A program made the translations under genes and the position numbers. From Albibacterium sp035514885 (lineage in GTDB: Bacteria; Bacteroidota; Bacteroidia; Sphingobacteriales; Sphingobacteriaceae), in contig NZ_DATJCH010000012.1 in NCBI RefSeq assembly GCF_035514885.1, positions 310,001 through 374,000 on the forward strand: a stretch of 64,000 bases of DNA, written 5' to 3'. The notes below the pieces were generated by a model, which was given only the letters and a program-made list of their open reading frames with translations, did no database searches and was not told the origin of the DNA. Below are positions 17,694-25,286 of the stretch, one piece after another (the first letter of the stretch is position 1; each line of letters begins with the position of its first letter).

Positions 17694-18518
17694 TTAATGT
17701 CCGTGCGATTTAGTAGAAACATCTTTCCATTCATCCCATAGTTTTAATTTTTCCCCATAGGTGTATTGCGTCCAGGGATAAGCCAATTTACCAAGGAATA
17801 AACGTAGGGGAGGGTTCTCTGAATCTACAACTTTTATAATAGCTTCAATAGTTGCAAGCGGATCTCCAATGTTTTCTGCTTTCACCCCTTCACCATTTTT
17901 AAAGTCTGAAGTCACTTTTTCATAAGCCTTTATTGGTGTGCTTTCAATTGCTGATGAGCCAAAGAAATCTGTTTTAAATGAATTCGGCTCTATCATCGTA
18001 ACCTTAATGCCGAAATCTTTTACTTCTGCATGCAATGCTTCGCTCAATCCCTCCACTGCAAATTTTGTAGCAGAATATAAACCCATTGTAGGTAAAGCAT
18101 TAATACCCAAAACGCTTGATAATTGGATGATATGTCCTTTGCCCTGTTTCCTGAAGATTGGTAGAATAGCTTGCGTCATCCATAATGTTCCAAACACATT
18201 GGCTTCAAATAAATCTCTGGCTTCTTTCTCACTATTTTCTTCAATAGTACCAAATACGCAGTAACCCGCATTGTTAATTAGCACATCGATTCCTCCAAAA
18301 TGTTTTGTTGCTATTTCTACAGCGTTTAAGCAATCAGCTTTGCTCGTAACATCTAATTGTAATGTTAAAACCGCATCCCCATATTTATCTTCTAATTCTT
18401 GTAAATGATCAATGTTTCTTGATGTCGCTATCACATTATCACCACGTTTCAAAAATACTTCTGCCCATATTTTTCCAAATCCGCGAGAAGCTCCTGTAAT
18501 TAAAATTGTCTTAGTCAT
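17694..18518 (-). CDS. Short-chain dehydrogenase/reductase
   Basis: Classical SDR, 274 aa. The cofactor loop TGASRGFG is at residues 8-15, NNAG near 90, catalytic Ser in IQLSSVLG and YxxxK as YSATK near 155. An Arg after strand 2 (ATSRN) suggests NADP(H). The long C-terminal segment resembles oxidoreductases acting on small hydrophobic substrates. Its neighbour upstream is a Crp/Fnr-type regulator gene on the same strand 99 bp away; no operon can be claimed. Confidence 0.88.
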   Translation of the reverse strand: MTKTILITGASRGFGKIWAEVFLKRGDNVIATSRNIDHLQELEDKYGDAVLTLQLDVTSKADCLNAVEIATKHFGGIDVLINNAGYCVFGTIEENSEKEARDLFEANVFGTLWMTQAILPIFRKQGKGHIIQLSSVLGINALPTMGLYSATKFAVEGLSEALHAEVKDFGIKVTMIEPNSFKTDFFGSSAIESTPIKAYEKVTSDFKNGEGVKAENIGDPLATIEAIIKVVDSENPPLRLFLGKLAYPWTQYTYGEKLKLWDEWKDVSTKSHGH

Positions 18519-18617
18519 TTTTGTTTTTTAATTTATTCGTCCTTATTGACCTTACAAAGGTGGGGGAGAATGAAAAAAATAAAAATGAACTGGTTTAGGA
18601 AATTCGGTTGAACTAGA

Positions 18618-19205
18618 TTAACTTTTTAAAGTTTTTCGATTGCGAATCTTACTTAAATATTCAGTACTAAAACCAAGATAAGAAGCCAAAGCATATTGTG
18701 GAACGCGATTGGCAATAGCTGAATACTTGTTTATAAACTCATCATAGCGTTCTTCGGCTGTTTTAGTAAAATTAGAAAGTAGCCTTTTCTGTTGGAATGC
18801 TAAAGAACGCTGCGTAATGATGCGTTCAAATTTCTCCATTTTTGGTATCTCCCTGAGAAAAGTCTGCTCATCTTTAAAATCAATTTGTATCAGAACAGAA
18901 TCTTCCAGAGCCTCCACAAATAATGTAGCTGGTTCTTGATAAATCAAACTGCTGTAATCAGAAATCCACCAGTCTTCAATTGCAAAAGCCAATGTATGTT
19001 CCTTACCCTGACTGTCGACTAAATAAGCTCTAAATGCTCCCTTAACCACATAGCTTTTATGCTTACAGACAAATCCCGGTTGCACGATAAACTGCCTTTT
19101 CTTTACTTTTTTAGTTTTAAAGAAGGGAATTAGTTGACTGATTTCGTCATCGGTTAAATCAACATATCTTGAGATGTACTCTAAAATCGGATCGTATTCC
19201 ATCAA
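18618..19205 (-). CDS. Crp/Fnr-family transcriptional regulator
   Basis: 195 aa. The N-terminal cyclic-nucleotide-binding-like barrel spans about 20-120 (QFIVQPGFVCKHKSYVVKGAFRAYL), and the C-terminal helix-turn-helix is RVPQYALASYLGFSTEYLSKIR (about 168-189). No cysteine cluster for an FNR iron-sulfur centre and no clear cAMP-binding Arg-Ser pair, as in most Bacteroidota members. It is divergent from the broken SDR gene at 19403, which it may once have regulated. A paralogue is at 30350-30913. Confidence 0.85.
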   Translation of the reverse strand: MMEYDPILEYISRYVDLTDDEISQLIPFFKTKKVKKRQFIVQPGFVCKHKSYVVKGAFRAYLVDSQGKEHTLAFAIEDWWISDYSSLIYQEPATLFVEALEDSVLIQIDFKDEQTFLREIPKMEKFERIITQRSLAFQQKRLLSNFTKTAEERYDEFINKYSAIANRVPQYALASYLGFSTEYLSKIRNRKTLKS

Positions 19206-19370
19206 TAGTAAAGGTAATAATTCTTTCTATTTGATGAGGGTTCGATAAATTCTGTGTTGGTCTGATATGCAAGTTGTTCAGATTTCCCGTATTAAAATCA
19301 GCGTCCATTTATAGTTACCAAATGGTTACTATAAAATACAAAGTCAGTATAATTTAGATACTAACAATAG

Positions 19371-19378
19371 TATCTTTG
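19371..19378 (+). promoter_or_regulatory. -7 promoter element before the broken SDR gene
   Basis: TATCTTTG, full TAnnTTTG match, 24 bp before the ATG at 19403. No clear TTTG -33 element. Confidence 0.4.
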
Positions 19379-19402
19379 TGTAACATTTAAAATAATTTCA
19401 AA

Positions 19403-20164
19403 ATGAGTAATTTAAAAAGTAAAAATGTAGTCATAACGGGCGGTAGTACAGGTATAGGATTTGCAACCGCAAAAGCTTTTATTAACGCAGGAGCAAGCGT
19501 TTTGATAACGGGAAGAAATGCTGACAATCTGCAAAAAGCAGCAGCAGAAATCAACAGTCCAAATTTGAAAACAGTAGTTTCGGACACTTCAAATTTAGCA
19601 GGAATTGCAGTTTTAGAAAAGGCAGTTGCCGATAACGGAAAAAAAGTTGACATTTTATTCTTAAATGCAGGAATTGCCGTATTTGCACCAATTGAACACA
19701 TAACAGAAGCTGACTTTGATGCACAGTTCAATACCAATGTAAAAGGGTATTTCTTTACGTTGCAAAAAATGATTCCGCATTTGGTTGACGGCGCTTCTGT
19801 TATCGTTACTTCATCAAACGCAGCACACTTGTCAAATATAAATGTCAGTATCTATTCAGCAACAAAATCTGCGGTAAATACCTTTGCACGTGTTGCAGCA
19901 AATGAATTGGCTGAACGGAAAATCCGTGTAAACATTGTTACTCCAGGACCAACAGACACAGGTGTTTTGGCTAAAGTAGGGATGCCGAAAGATGTAGAAA
20001 AACAGGTTACAGAATAGATTATAGCATCCACTGCCGTAAAAAGAATGGGTCAACCAGAAGAAATTGCAAACGCAGTACTGTTCTTAGCTTCTGACGATGC
20101 AAGTTTTATTACAGGAAGCGAGTTTTTAGTTGATGGTGGAATGACAAACTATGCACTGAAATAA
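19403..20164 (+). pseudogene. SDR oxidoreductase broken by an in-frame amber stop
   Basis: The frame encodes a classical SDR: TGGSTGIG near residue 12, LNAGIAVFAP, catalytic YSATK near 153. It is stopped by TAG at 20015-20017 after QVTE. The same frame continues without further stop to TAA at 20162-20164 and encodes the conserved SDR end (IIASTAVKRMGQPEEIANAV, then FLASDDASFITG, then FLVDGGM). Homologues read QVTEQI here, so CAG to TAG is the likely change. The full product would be 253 aa; the truncated 204-residue product lacks the last strand and helix needed for folding. Either a recent pseudogene or a suppressed/sequencing-error stop. Confidence 0.8.
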
Positions 20165-20186
20165 ACTCTACGACCAGTTACTTAAA

Positions 20187-20220
20187 CAAAGCTGAAGCAA
20201 ATGCTTCGGCTTTGTAATTT
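20187..20220 (+). terminator. Terminator-like hairpin after the SDR frame
   Basis: Arms CAAAGCTGAAGC and GCTTCGGCTTTG (one G-U pair) close a short AAAT loop, followed by a weak T-rich stretch. It lies 24 bp after the second stop of the SDR frame, showing the original gene ended there. Confidence 0.6.
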
Positions 20221-20296
20221 CACCTATTTCTTTTAATTATTATTTCGGTTTTTACATTTCGTAATTCTGTCGGTTTGCAGAGTTCTCGTAGTATAA

Positions 20297-20430
20297 CGGC
20301 TAACGGTTCGGGTATTGCCGAAGGCGGGGATATTTAGCACTAAAGCTCAATCGAAGAACGAATGTTGAACCTTGTACAAATGTCCAATCGAAGCCGTTCA
20401 GCCCCGCTTTTGGCAATACCTTGTTAGCGG
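20297..20430. repeat. attC-like long imperfect palindrome (unit 1)
   Basis: 134 bp with complementary ends. The left arm CGGCTAACGGTTCGGG... continues with TATTGCCGAAGGCGGGG; the right arm is CCCCGCTTTTGGCAATACC then TTGTTAGCGG. The outer GGCTAAC/GTTAGCG boxes and unpaired bases recall integron attC sites, but the boxes do not fit the RYYYAAC/GTTRRRY consensus exactly and no integrase is in the window. The right end abuts the 3' end of the GNAT gene. A related element is at 26899-27030. Confidence 0.55.
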
Positions 20431-20438
20431 TTCGTTGC

Positions 20439-21158
20439 TTATTTTAGTATCGTATAATTTTCTAATGTCCCAAAGGCTGTAAAACCAAGTTTTTTATAGA
20501 TTTGTTCTCCCATTTTTGAAGCATTTAGAACACAATATTTACAATCATTAATCAACGCTTCATTAATTAATTTTTCAGTTATACTTTTTCCTATTCCTTT
20601 TCCTCGTCCTTTTGGAATAGTTCCAATCATATGAAAACCTGCTACATTATTTTTGTCAAAAAAAACAATACCACAGCCATAACTTTCTTCTTTTTCTTTG
20701 TAAATAAAAAGTCTAGAATGAAAATTGTCTTTACACAAATTATAAACAATTGTCCCATCAACTTTGTAACCGAATGATTCCGAGGCGATATTTGCAAACT
20801 CAAACGCATCTGATTTGGATTTTATTTGATGAATGTTGTCGTTGTTTGTAATTTCATTCTTATAGATATTCAAATCCAAACACATATTCGTTTGTGTAAA
20901 ACGTAGTTGGGTCTTATTATAATTTATTAGGTCTGTATGTTTGTCAAGTGTAATAATATTTGGTAATAAAGAGTCATTGCTCAATTTTATAATCTCTTCA
21001 TAACTTTCAATTTTATCTTCTATGGCATAAATTCTTTTAGGCCAATCCGAACCAACAACAGAAACGGCTTTATAATTTGAAGATTCTATGTAAATGTTAT
21101 TTTTCTGTCCTATAAAATCCCAAAATTCAAATAGGTTCTTCGTGATTATGTCATTCAT
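20439..21158 (-). CDS. GNAT-family N-acetyltransferase
   Basis: 239 aa. The C-terminal half carries a GNAT fold: acetyl-CoA loop GTIPKGRGKGIGKSITEKLI near residues 178-197, then CVLNASKMGEQIYKKLGF, the usual last motif. The N-terminal half (about 1-110) is not recognised. Substrate unknown. The gene is more AT-rich than its neighbours and sits alone between an attC-like palindrome (20297-20430) and GCTAAC boundary sequence plus repeat (21213-21322); GTTAGCGGT at 20423-20431 and ACCGCTAAC at 21213-21221 are exact inverted copies. This looks like a transferred cassette. Confidence 0.8.
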   Translation of the reverse strand: MNDIITKNLFEFWDFIGQKNNIYIESSNYKAVSVVGSDWPKRIYAIEDKIESYEEIIKLSNDSLLPNIITLDKHTDLINYNKTQLRFTQTNMCLDLNIYKNEITNNDNIHQIKSKSDAFEFANIASESFGYKVDGTIVYNLCKDNFHSRLFIYKEKEESYGCGIVFFDKNNVAGFHMIGTIPKGRGKGIGKSITEKLINEALINDCKYCVLNASKMGEQIYKKLGFTAFGTLENYTILK

Positions 21159-21224
21159 CTTTTACTTTATTTCTGTCAATATATAGTCTTTCGATTGTGT
21201 TTTGGCAAAATGACCGCTAACAAC

Positions 21225-21322
21225 ACAATTAGCGAAACTCAGTTTCGCTAAACCTTCTCTATATCCGCATTGCGTAATGTGTTCTAAAAGTAATAATTTT
21301 TTGTAATCAGCAAGATAGCTGT
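21225..21322. repeat. Dispersed ~100-bp repeat with perfect 11-bp palindrome, copy 1
   Basis: Begins with an exact inverted repeat, TTAGCGAAACT (21229-21239), one C, AGTTTCGCTAA (21241-21251). It continues with TGCGTAATGT and TAATCAGCAAGATAGCTGTT, which align to copy 2 at 27653-27753 through its whole length with scattered differences. Both copies lie just upstream of the start of an isolated minus-strand gene. It reads like a REP or miniature mobile element; no ORF of its own is convincing. Confidence 0.65.
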
Positions 21323-21404
21323 TTTGTTTCCTGAATAACGAAACAAATAATAGTTCTCTCATTATGTAAGTATGAATAGCGAAGTACTGGTGTTGATGCG
21401 GCAA

Positions 21405-21516
21405 CTATTGTCCAAATCCATAACCATTTCGACCTATTGCAAATAACAATGCGATTATTAATATTGTTAATAAAATTTTAAAGTAGTTTTGATTTAAAAA
21501 GCTCTTCTTGTGTCAT
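21405..21516 (-). pseudogene. Remnant of a small single-helix membrane protein
   Basis: From an ATG at 21516 the frame reads MTQEELFKSKLL then a stop at 21478-21480. Shifting by one base just before that stop continues YFKILLTILIIALLFAIG then RNGYGFGQ, ending at TAG (21405-21407), where related small Bacteroidota proteins read FGQW (TGG). A frameshift plus a TGG to TAG change would explain both stops. The original product would be a 40-60 residue one-helix membrane protein. The identification rests on the FKSK-helix-GYxFGQ pattern from memory, so it is tentative. Confidence 0.4.
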
Positions 21517-21545
21517 TGTTTTAGTTTTTTTCTAGCACAGAACCG

Positions 21546-22280
21546 CTATTTCTTATACACGACGTTAGATAAAGATATTTTTATCTCATTCAATACTAGT
21601 TCGTTCGGTTCATCTTTTGCGGAGTAATAAATTTTCTTGCCGTCAATCTTTGTAAATAAAATTACTGGTTTATTGTCTGAATTTAAAATCAGCTTCACTA
21701 TTTCTCCATCTTTTGTTTTGAAATATCCCTTGTTTACCGCTCCAAGTGCAAAGCCATTTGTTCTTAAAGTGATTTCGGGTAATTGATTGACCAGTTCAAT
21801 GCTTTGGATTTCTGCTTCAGTTAGCGTCTCTCCATAGCTTCCATTAAAAGTTATGCTTTCGGAGTCAATGATCATTTTGTTTTCTTTAAAACCATAACCT
21901 AGAAGTCCGACGACACAAAGTAATACACCTATGAGTATAATAATTCCAGTTTTATTCCTTTTTTTACTAAGTCCTCTTGAGTATTTTGAACTTGTTGATA
22001 TAAAATAGATATAGGCTACAATTGGATAAACTGTTAAAAATATTCCGCCAGCACTTTCACTGACAAAATATACTAAGAAAGTCCCAAGCACCGTAAGGGA
22101 TATTCCTAAAAATATATGGAAGTTTCGAAAATATAGAATGTAGGCCTTAATATCCACATCTTTTCGATCTTCTTCACTCATCATGTTGTAGCCCGAAAGA
22201 AGATATTTTGCATTGCTTTCAGTGAGAATAAATCCGATTAAAACAAAGAGCAAACCAATTGCAATAAGTACGTAAATCAT
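21546..22280 (-). CDS. DUF3784-like membrane protein with PH-like C-terminal domain
   Basis: 244 aa. Hydrophobic segments at about 2-20, 53-70, 77-97 and 112-130. The N-terminal half with AKYLLSGYNMMSEEDRKDVD and FRNFHIFLG matches DUF3784 proteins. The C-terminal half (about 135-240) is a soluble beta-rich region (MIIDSESITFNGSYGETLTE, SIELVNQLPEITLRTNG) of the kind called bacterial PH domain. Function unknown. A lone CTAACGGT left-arm sequence, similar to the two attC-like elements, lies 16 bp upstream of its ATG. Confidence 0.75.
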   Translation of the reverse strand: MIYVLIAIGLLFVLIGFILTESNAKYLLSGYNMMSEEDRKDVDIKAYILYFRNFHIFLGISLTVLGTFLVYFVSESAGGIFLTVYPIVAYIYFISTSSKYSRGLSKKRNKTGIIILIGVLLCVVGLLGYGFKENKMIIDSESITFNGSYGETLTEAEIQSIELVNQLPEITLRTNGFALGAVNKGYFKTKDGEIVKLILNSDNKPVILFTKIDGKKIYYSAKDEPNELVLNEIKISLSNVVYKK

Positions 22281-22352
22281 ATTTTTAAATTTGGTCTAAC
22301 GGTGCCTGACTATACGGCGATCCCATTTTACATTCCTGAATAGTGAAAGAAT

Positions 22353-22871
22353 CTACTCATTAGCTATCCGCATAACCTCATCAAAATCATAACCTGCCCT
22401 CGCCAATGCTCTTCTGGCTGATTCTATTGCAATAGGTGCTGGATTAGGTGGATGAACAGGAACTTCTTCTGTCTCTGCAAGTTGATTTAAAATATCCTGC
22501 GTTTGTCCTTGTGTCAAAGCCTCACAAACATCGTATAATCCACCGGGTTCTTCTTCAGCCAAATCGTGTTCCTCTAAAATATATTTAATCACATTTATTA
22601 AAGGTAAAGTAGGAGGTGGAACCATCAAGGAAGTCAGGGCTCCATGGTCCAACCGATATCTTGGAATAAGGTCCTTCGTTACCTCCGGATTTGCTTTTTT
22701 TGCTGCTGGAAATAATATCTTCTCTTCCATTTTAATGTGCCGCAATAATTGACTTCTAAATTGATGATAATAACTCATTTCAATTTTATCCGGCTGCTCA
22801 AGTGCTTTATTTAACAACTTTTCAATACGATGATGATCTTCCGTGAAAAATAGATGTAAGGGTTTGTTCAT
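22353..22871 (-). CDS. Hemerythrin-domain (HHE) protein
   Basis: 172 aa four-helix di-iron protein. Iron-ligand candidates are visible in order: EDHHRIEKLL (about 9-18), LLRHIKMEEKILFP (about 42-55), LDHGALTSL (about 74-82) and LEEHDLAEE (about 99-107). The C-terminal 55 residues form a Pro-rich linker and a helical tail. Such proteins bind oxygen or nitric oxide or protect iron centres; the ligand is unknown here. The ATG at 22871 (MNKPLHLFFTEDHH) is preferred over an in-frame GTG at 22904. It follows the YfiT-like gene by 33 bp on the same strand. Confidence 0.85.
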   Translation of the reverse strand: MNKPLHLFFTEDHHRIEKLLNKALEQPDKIEMSYYHQFRSQLLRHIKMEEKILFPAAKKANPEVTKDLIPRYRLDHGALTSLMVPPPTLPLINVIKYILEEHDLAEEEPGGLYDVCEALTQGQTQDILNQLAETEEVPVHPPNPAPIAIESARRALARAGYDFDEVMRIANE

Positions 22872-22904
22872 AGTTTTTAATGCTTGATTCTTCTTTGAGA
22901 ACAC

Positions 22905-23441
22905 CTAGTTCCAATTATTTCGTTTTTTTGTTTCTGTTATGTGCGCAAGATGATGATTGCAATGCCAAGCATACGCACCTATATTCTCGTCAACTCTAAA
23001 AGTTTTTCCCTGTTCAGGATGAATAAAACTTCTTCCCAATTGTTCTTCTGTCAAATTGTTTAATAAGAATGTCCATCTTTCGTGTATCCCATCTATCATT
23101 TTTAATGAAGAATCGATAGGCAAATTTTTAGAGTCAGAAAGTTCAGCCCAACGATCTTCAAAATAGGGTTTTATTGTTGGTAGATCTTCTGTCAATGCAA
23201 GTTTTAAACGTATTATACTGTTCATATGACTGTCGGCACAATGATGAACCACTTGTCTAATTGTCCAACCATCAGGTCTATATGTTGTGTCAAGTTGTTC
23301 GTCTGTCAAAGGCTTAACTTCGCTCGAAAGTCTTTTAGGAAATGTGCTGATGTCAGAAATCCATTTATTTAAAATGTCCCTTGTTATTGCTGTTGGTTTT
23401 TCGAACTTTCCAATCGGATATTTTAATTGCTCCAATGTCAT
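22905..23441 (-). CDS. YfiT-type bacillithiol transferase (DinB fold)
   Basis: 178 aa DinB-like four-helix protein. The metal-binding histidine triad of the family is present: VVHHCADSHMN (about residue 64-74) and AWHCNHHLAHI near the C-terminus. N-terminal LKYPIGKFEKP is characteristic of the YfiT/BstA subgroup, thiol S-transferases that attach bacillithiol to electrophiles. The ATG at 23441 is chosen over an in-frame TTG 18 bp upstream. Together with the YpdA homologue at 5874 it points to a bacillithiol-using cell; the thiol itself is not proven by the sequence. Confidence 0.82.
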   Translation of the reverse strand: MTLEQLKYPIGKFEKPTAITRDILNKWISDISTFPKRLSSEVKPLTDEQLDTTYRPDGWTIRQVVHHCADSHMNSIIRLKLALTEDLPTIKPYFEDRWAELSDSKNLPIDSSLKMIDGIHERWTFLLNNLTEEQLGRSFIHPEQGKTFRVDENIGAYAWHCNHHLAHITETKKRNNWN

Positions 23442-23480
23442 ATAATTTGAATTTGTCAATGTTTCTTAGTGCTTAAATTT

Positions 23481-23518
23481 ACAAAAAAAAGCCAACGTTG
23501 TTACCTAACGTTAGCTTT
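23481..23518 (-). terminator. Rho-independent terminator of the QorB-like gene
   Basis: Read on the minus strand: AAAGCTAACGTT, loop AGGTAAC, then AACGTTGGCTTT with a run of eight U. It lies 24 bp after the stop of the QorB-like gene and separates it from the YfiT-like gene. Confidence 0.75.
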
Positions 23519-23542
23519 ATACTGCATTAAAACTTGTCAGGA

Positions 23543-24403
23543 TTACAAATTGTAAATTTCCTTTAAACTCTCTTTCAAAGATGCCGGTTTACGTGCAAGT
23601 AAATTTTCCAAGTCTTTGCTTACAATTTCGTATTGACCATTTTTAATGTCTGCAGAAAAGCCTGAAGCAATTAAGATCTGTAATTCCGGAACGCCATATT
23701 CTTTTAGTTTATCCGGAAATGTGGCAGCATCTGCATCTGTATAGTTTATTCTTTTGCCTGATAATGAACTAAGTTCGTTAGCAACGTCTTGATATGAATA
23801 CAATTCACTTCCTGTAATCTGATAGATTTTGTTTTCGTGCCCATTTTGAAGCAATACGTTGGCTGTCGCTTCGCCCATTTCTCTGCGAAGCGCATAGCCC
23901 ACTTTTCCATTACCGGTAGGTAAATAAATTCCGGTCTCAAAAACTTTTTCTCCAACATATATCGGGATTACTTCTGCATACAAAGAATTACGTAGAAATG
24001 TATAGTTCAAACCACTTTTTTTAATGTAATCTTCTGTTTGAAAATGGCTATCCATTAAGAATTTAACGGCTGATGTATTTACATCTTTCAGCGTAACGCC
24101 TGTGTATGCAATGTGTTTTACTCCAGCTTTTTTAGCAGCGTCTACTACGTTTTTATGTTGCTGATATCTTTGATGATCAATGGTAGAAATCAGCAATACC
24201 TTTTCAATACCTTGCATTGCCTTGTCTAATGAAGCTGTGTCTTCAAAGTTTCCTAAACGAACTTCAATGCCCTTCTCTTTCAGATGTTTTGCTTTGTTTT
24301 CATCTCTCGCAAATGCCACGATTTTGTTGACTGGGGTGTTCTTTAGCAAATGTTCTAAGGTGGCAGTTCCTAAATGTCCTGTTGCGCCTGTTACTAAAAT
24401 CAT
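23543..24403 (-). CDS. NmrA/QorB-like NAD(P)-binding oxidoreductase
   Basis: 286 aa atypical SDR. The cofactor motif is TGATGHLG (5-12). Conserved family positions include AGVKHIAYTGV near 97, LNYTFLRNSLYAE near 138 and the C-terminal ELQILIASGFSADIKNGQ typical of NAD(P)H:quinone oxidoreductase 2 (QorB/YtfG). No SDR YxxxK catalytic pair is evident, as expected for this group. It is divergent from an HxlR regulator gene, with a 20-bp palindrome in the shared promoter region; the classic pairing of a quinone/aldehyde-responsive HxlR protein with its reductase. Confidence 0.87.
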   Translation of the reverse strand: MILVTGATGHLGTATLEHLLKNTPVNKIVAFARDENKAKHLKEKGIEVRLGNFEDTASLDKAMQGIEKVLLISTIDHQRYQQHKNVVDAAKKAGVKHIAYTGVTLKDVNTSAVKFLMDSHFQTEDYIKKSGLNYTFLRNSLYAEVIPIYVGEKVFETGIYLPTGNGKVGYALRREMGEATANVLLQNGHENKIYQITGSELYSYQDVANELSSLSGKRINYTDADAATFPDKLKEYGVPELQILIASGFSADIKNGQYEIVSKDLENLLARKPASLKESLKEIYNL

Positions 24404-24433
24404 ATTTTTATTTTTTATAGATTAATGATAGCA

Positions 24434-24441
24434 CAAAATTA
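24434..24441 (-). promoter_or_regulatory. -7 promoter element of the QorB-like gene
   Basis: Minus strand TAATTTTG (TAnnTTTG), 30 bp before the ATG at 24403. The operator palindrome begins 35 bp upstream of it. Confidence 0.45.
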
Positions 24442-24475
24442 CAATACACGGTTACTAAAATGCTATCTGTTACCT

Positions 24476-24495
24476 ATTGGTAAGTAGTTACCAAT
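24476..24495. promoter_or_regulatory. HxlR operator candidate
   Basis: Perfect 20-bp palindrome ATTGGTAA-GTAG-TTACCAAT. Further GTTAC half-sites lie nearby (about 24451, 24469, 24519). It sits between the divergent QorB-like and HxlR genes, upstream of both -7 boxes. Binding by the neighbouring HxlR protein is an inference from position and symmetry. Confidence 0.55.
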
Positions 24496-24530
24496 TAGTA
24501 ATTAGTTGTATAAAAGGTTACGTTTATCTC

Positions 24531-24538
24531 TATCTTTA
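24531..24538 (+). promoter_or_regulatory. -7 promoter element of the HxlR gene
   Basis: TATCTTTA, one base off TAnnTTTG, 20 bp before the ATG at 24558. It supports that ATG over the longer reading frame that starts at 24477 inside the operator. Confidence 0.35.
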
Positions 24539-24557
24539 CCTAAATAATAAAGAAGTG

Positions 24558-24914
24558 ATGGCAGAGAAAAGTAAGTTGTCTGATAGTTGTCTTAGAAGTA
24601 TTCAGGGCATAAGAGATACACAGGATTTATTGAGTGGTAAATGGAAGATACCTATTATCGGTGCACTTTACTTCAATGGTAAATTCAGGTTTATGGATTT
24701 AGGACGGCATATTGAAGGCATTGCTCCTAAAGTATTGTCTAAAGAATTAAAAGATCTGGAGATGAACCATCTTGTAAAACGGACCGTAAAAGACACCATG
24801 CCCATAACCGTTGAATATGAACTAACTCCACAAGGTAGAAGTTTGAAAAAGGTCATCGAAGCTATGGGCGAATGGGGTACAGACTATAGAAAGGCAGTGT
24901 TAGCGAATTCCTAA
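24558..24914 (+). CDS. HxlR-family transcriptional regulator
   Basis: 118 aa winged-helix regulator. The HxlR core is visible: DLLSGKWKIPIIGAL, FRFMDLGRHIEGIAPKVLSKEL (recognition region) and VEYELTPQGRSL in the wing. A cysteine at residue 11 (SDSCLRS), at the position used by redox-sensing HxlR/YodB proteins, is present. I chose the ATG at 24558 because the operator palindrome and the -7 box lie upstream of it. Its stop codon overlaps the stop of the convergent cupin gene (CTAA shared at 24911-24914). Confidence 0.88.
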   Translation: MAEKSKLSDSCLRSIQGIRDTQDLLSGKWKIPIIGALYFNGKFRFMDLGRHIEGIAPKVLSKELKDLEMNHLVKRTVKDTMPITVEYELTPQGRSLKKVIEAMGEWGTDYRKAVLANS

Positions 24915-25207
24915 TTGAAAAATTGAAACTTTATATTCTTTGGCATAAAATGCACACCTTTAAAATCGGTGATTCCCTCAATTTGATGTGTTATTTCAGC
25001 TGGAATAATAAAAGCATCTCCAGACTTTAATAATTTACCTTCACCGTGTATATGAAGGGTTGCTTCACCTTCATGGATGAAAAGGATTGATTCAATATTT
25101 GCTAGGTGCTTCGGTAATAAATCGCCGGCTTTAGCCTGCATTTGTTTAGCCTCTAACTCAATTCCGGAGGCTAATAGTCTAACTTTAGGTGGGGTTATCT
25201 TTTTCAT
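24911..25207 (-). CDS. Small cupin-domain protein
   Basis: 98 aa single-domain cupin. The first cupin motif is degenerate (LPKHLANIESILFIHEGEATLHIHGE, about 32-56) and the second is GDAFIIPAEITHQIEG (about 63-78). Metal ligands H34, E39 and H74 are plausible. Function unknown. It lies downstream of the secreted His-rich protein gene with an 80-bp spacer that contains a hairpin. Confidence 0.8.
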   Translation of the reverse strand: MKKITPPKVRLLASGIELEAKQMQAKAGDLLPKHLANIESILFIHEGEATLHIHGEGKLLKSGDAFIIPAEITHQIEGITDFKGVHFMPKNIKFQFFN

Positions 25208-25225
25208 TTTTATATTTTTTTTATT

Positions 25226-25257
25226 ATCCCCATTCGATAAACTTGTCGAATGAGGAT
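25226..25257. other. Hairpin in the cupin leader
   Basis: Twelve-base arms ATCCCCATTCGA (25226-25237) and TCGAATGAGGAT (25246-25257) with one mismatch and an 8-nt loop. On the minus strand it is not followed by a U run, so it is not a standard terminator; it could stabilise or attenuate the cupin transcript. Confidence 0.4.
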
Positions 25258-25286
25258 AGCGTTTAAGAATTTACTTTGTTTTGAGT

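Noticed and set aside
21162..21404. 80-residue minus-strand ORF starting with TTG
   Set aside because: It runs across repeat copy 1 and begins at the codon directly after the stop of the small membrane-protein remnant. Its sequence is explained by the repeat, so I do not call a gene.
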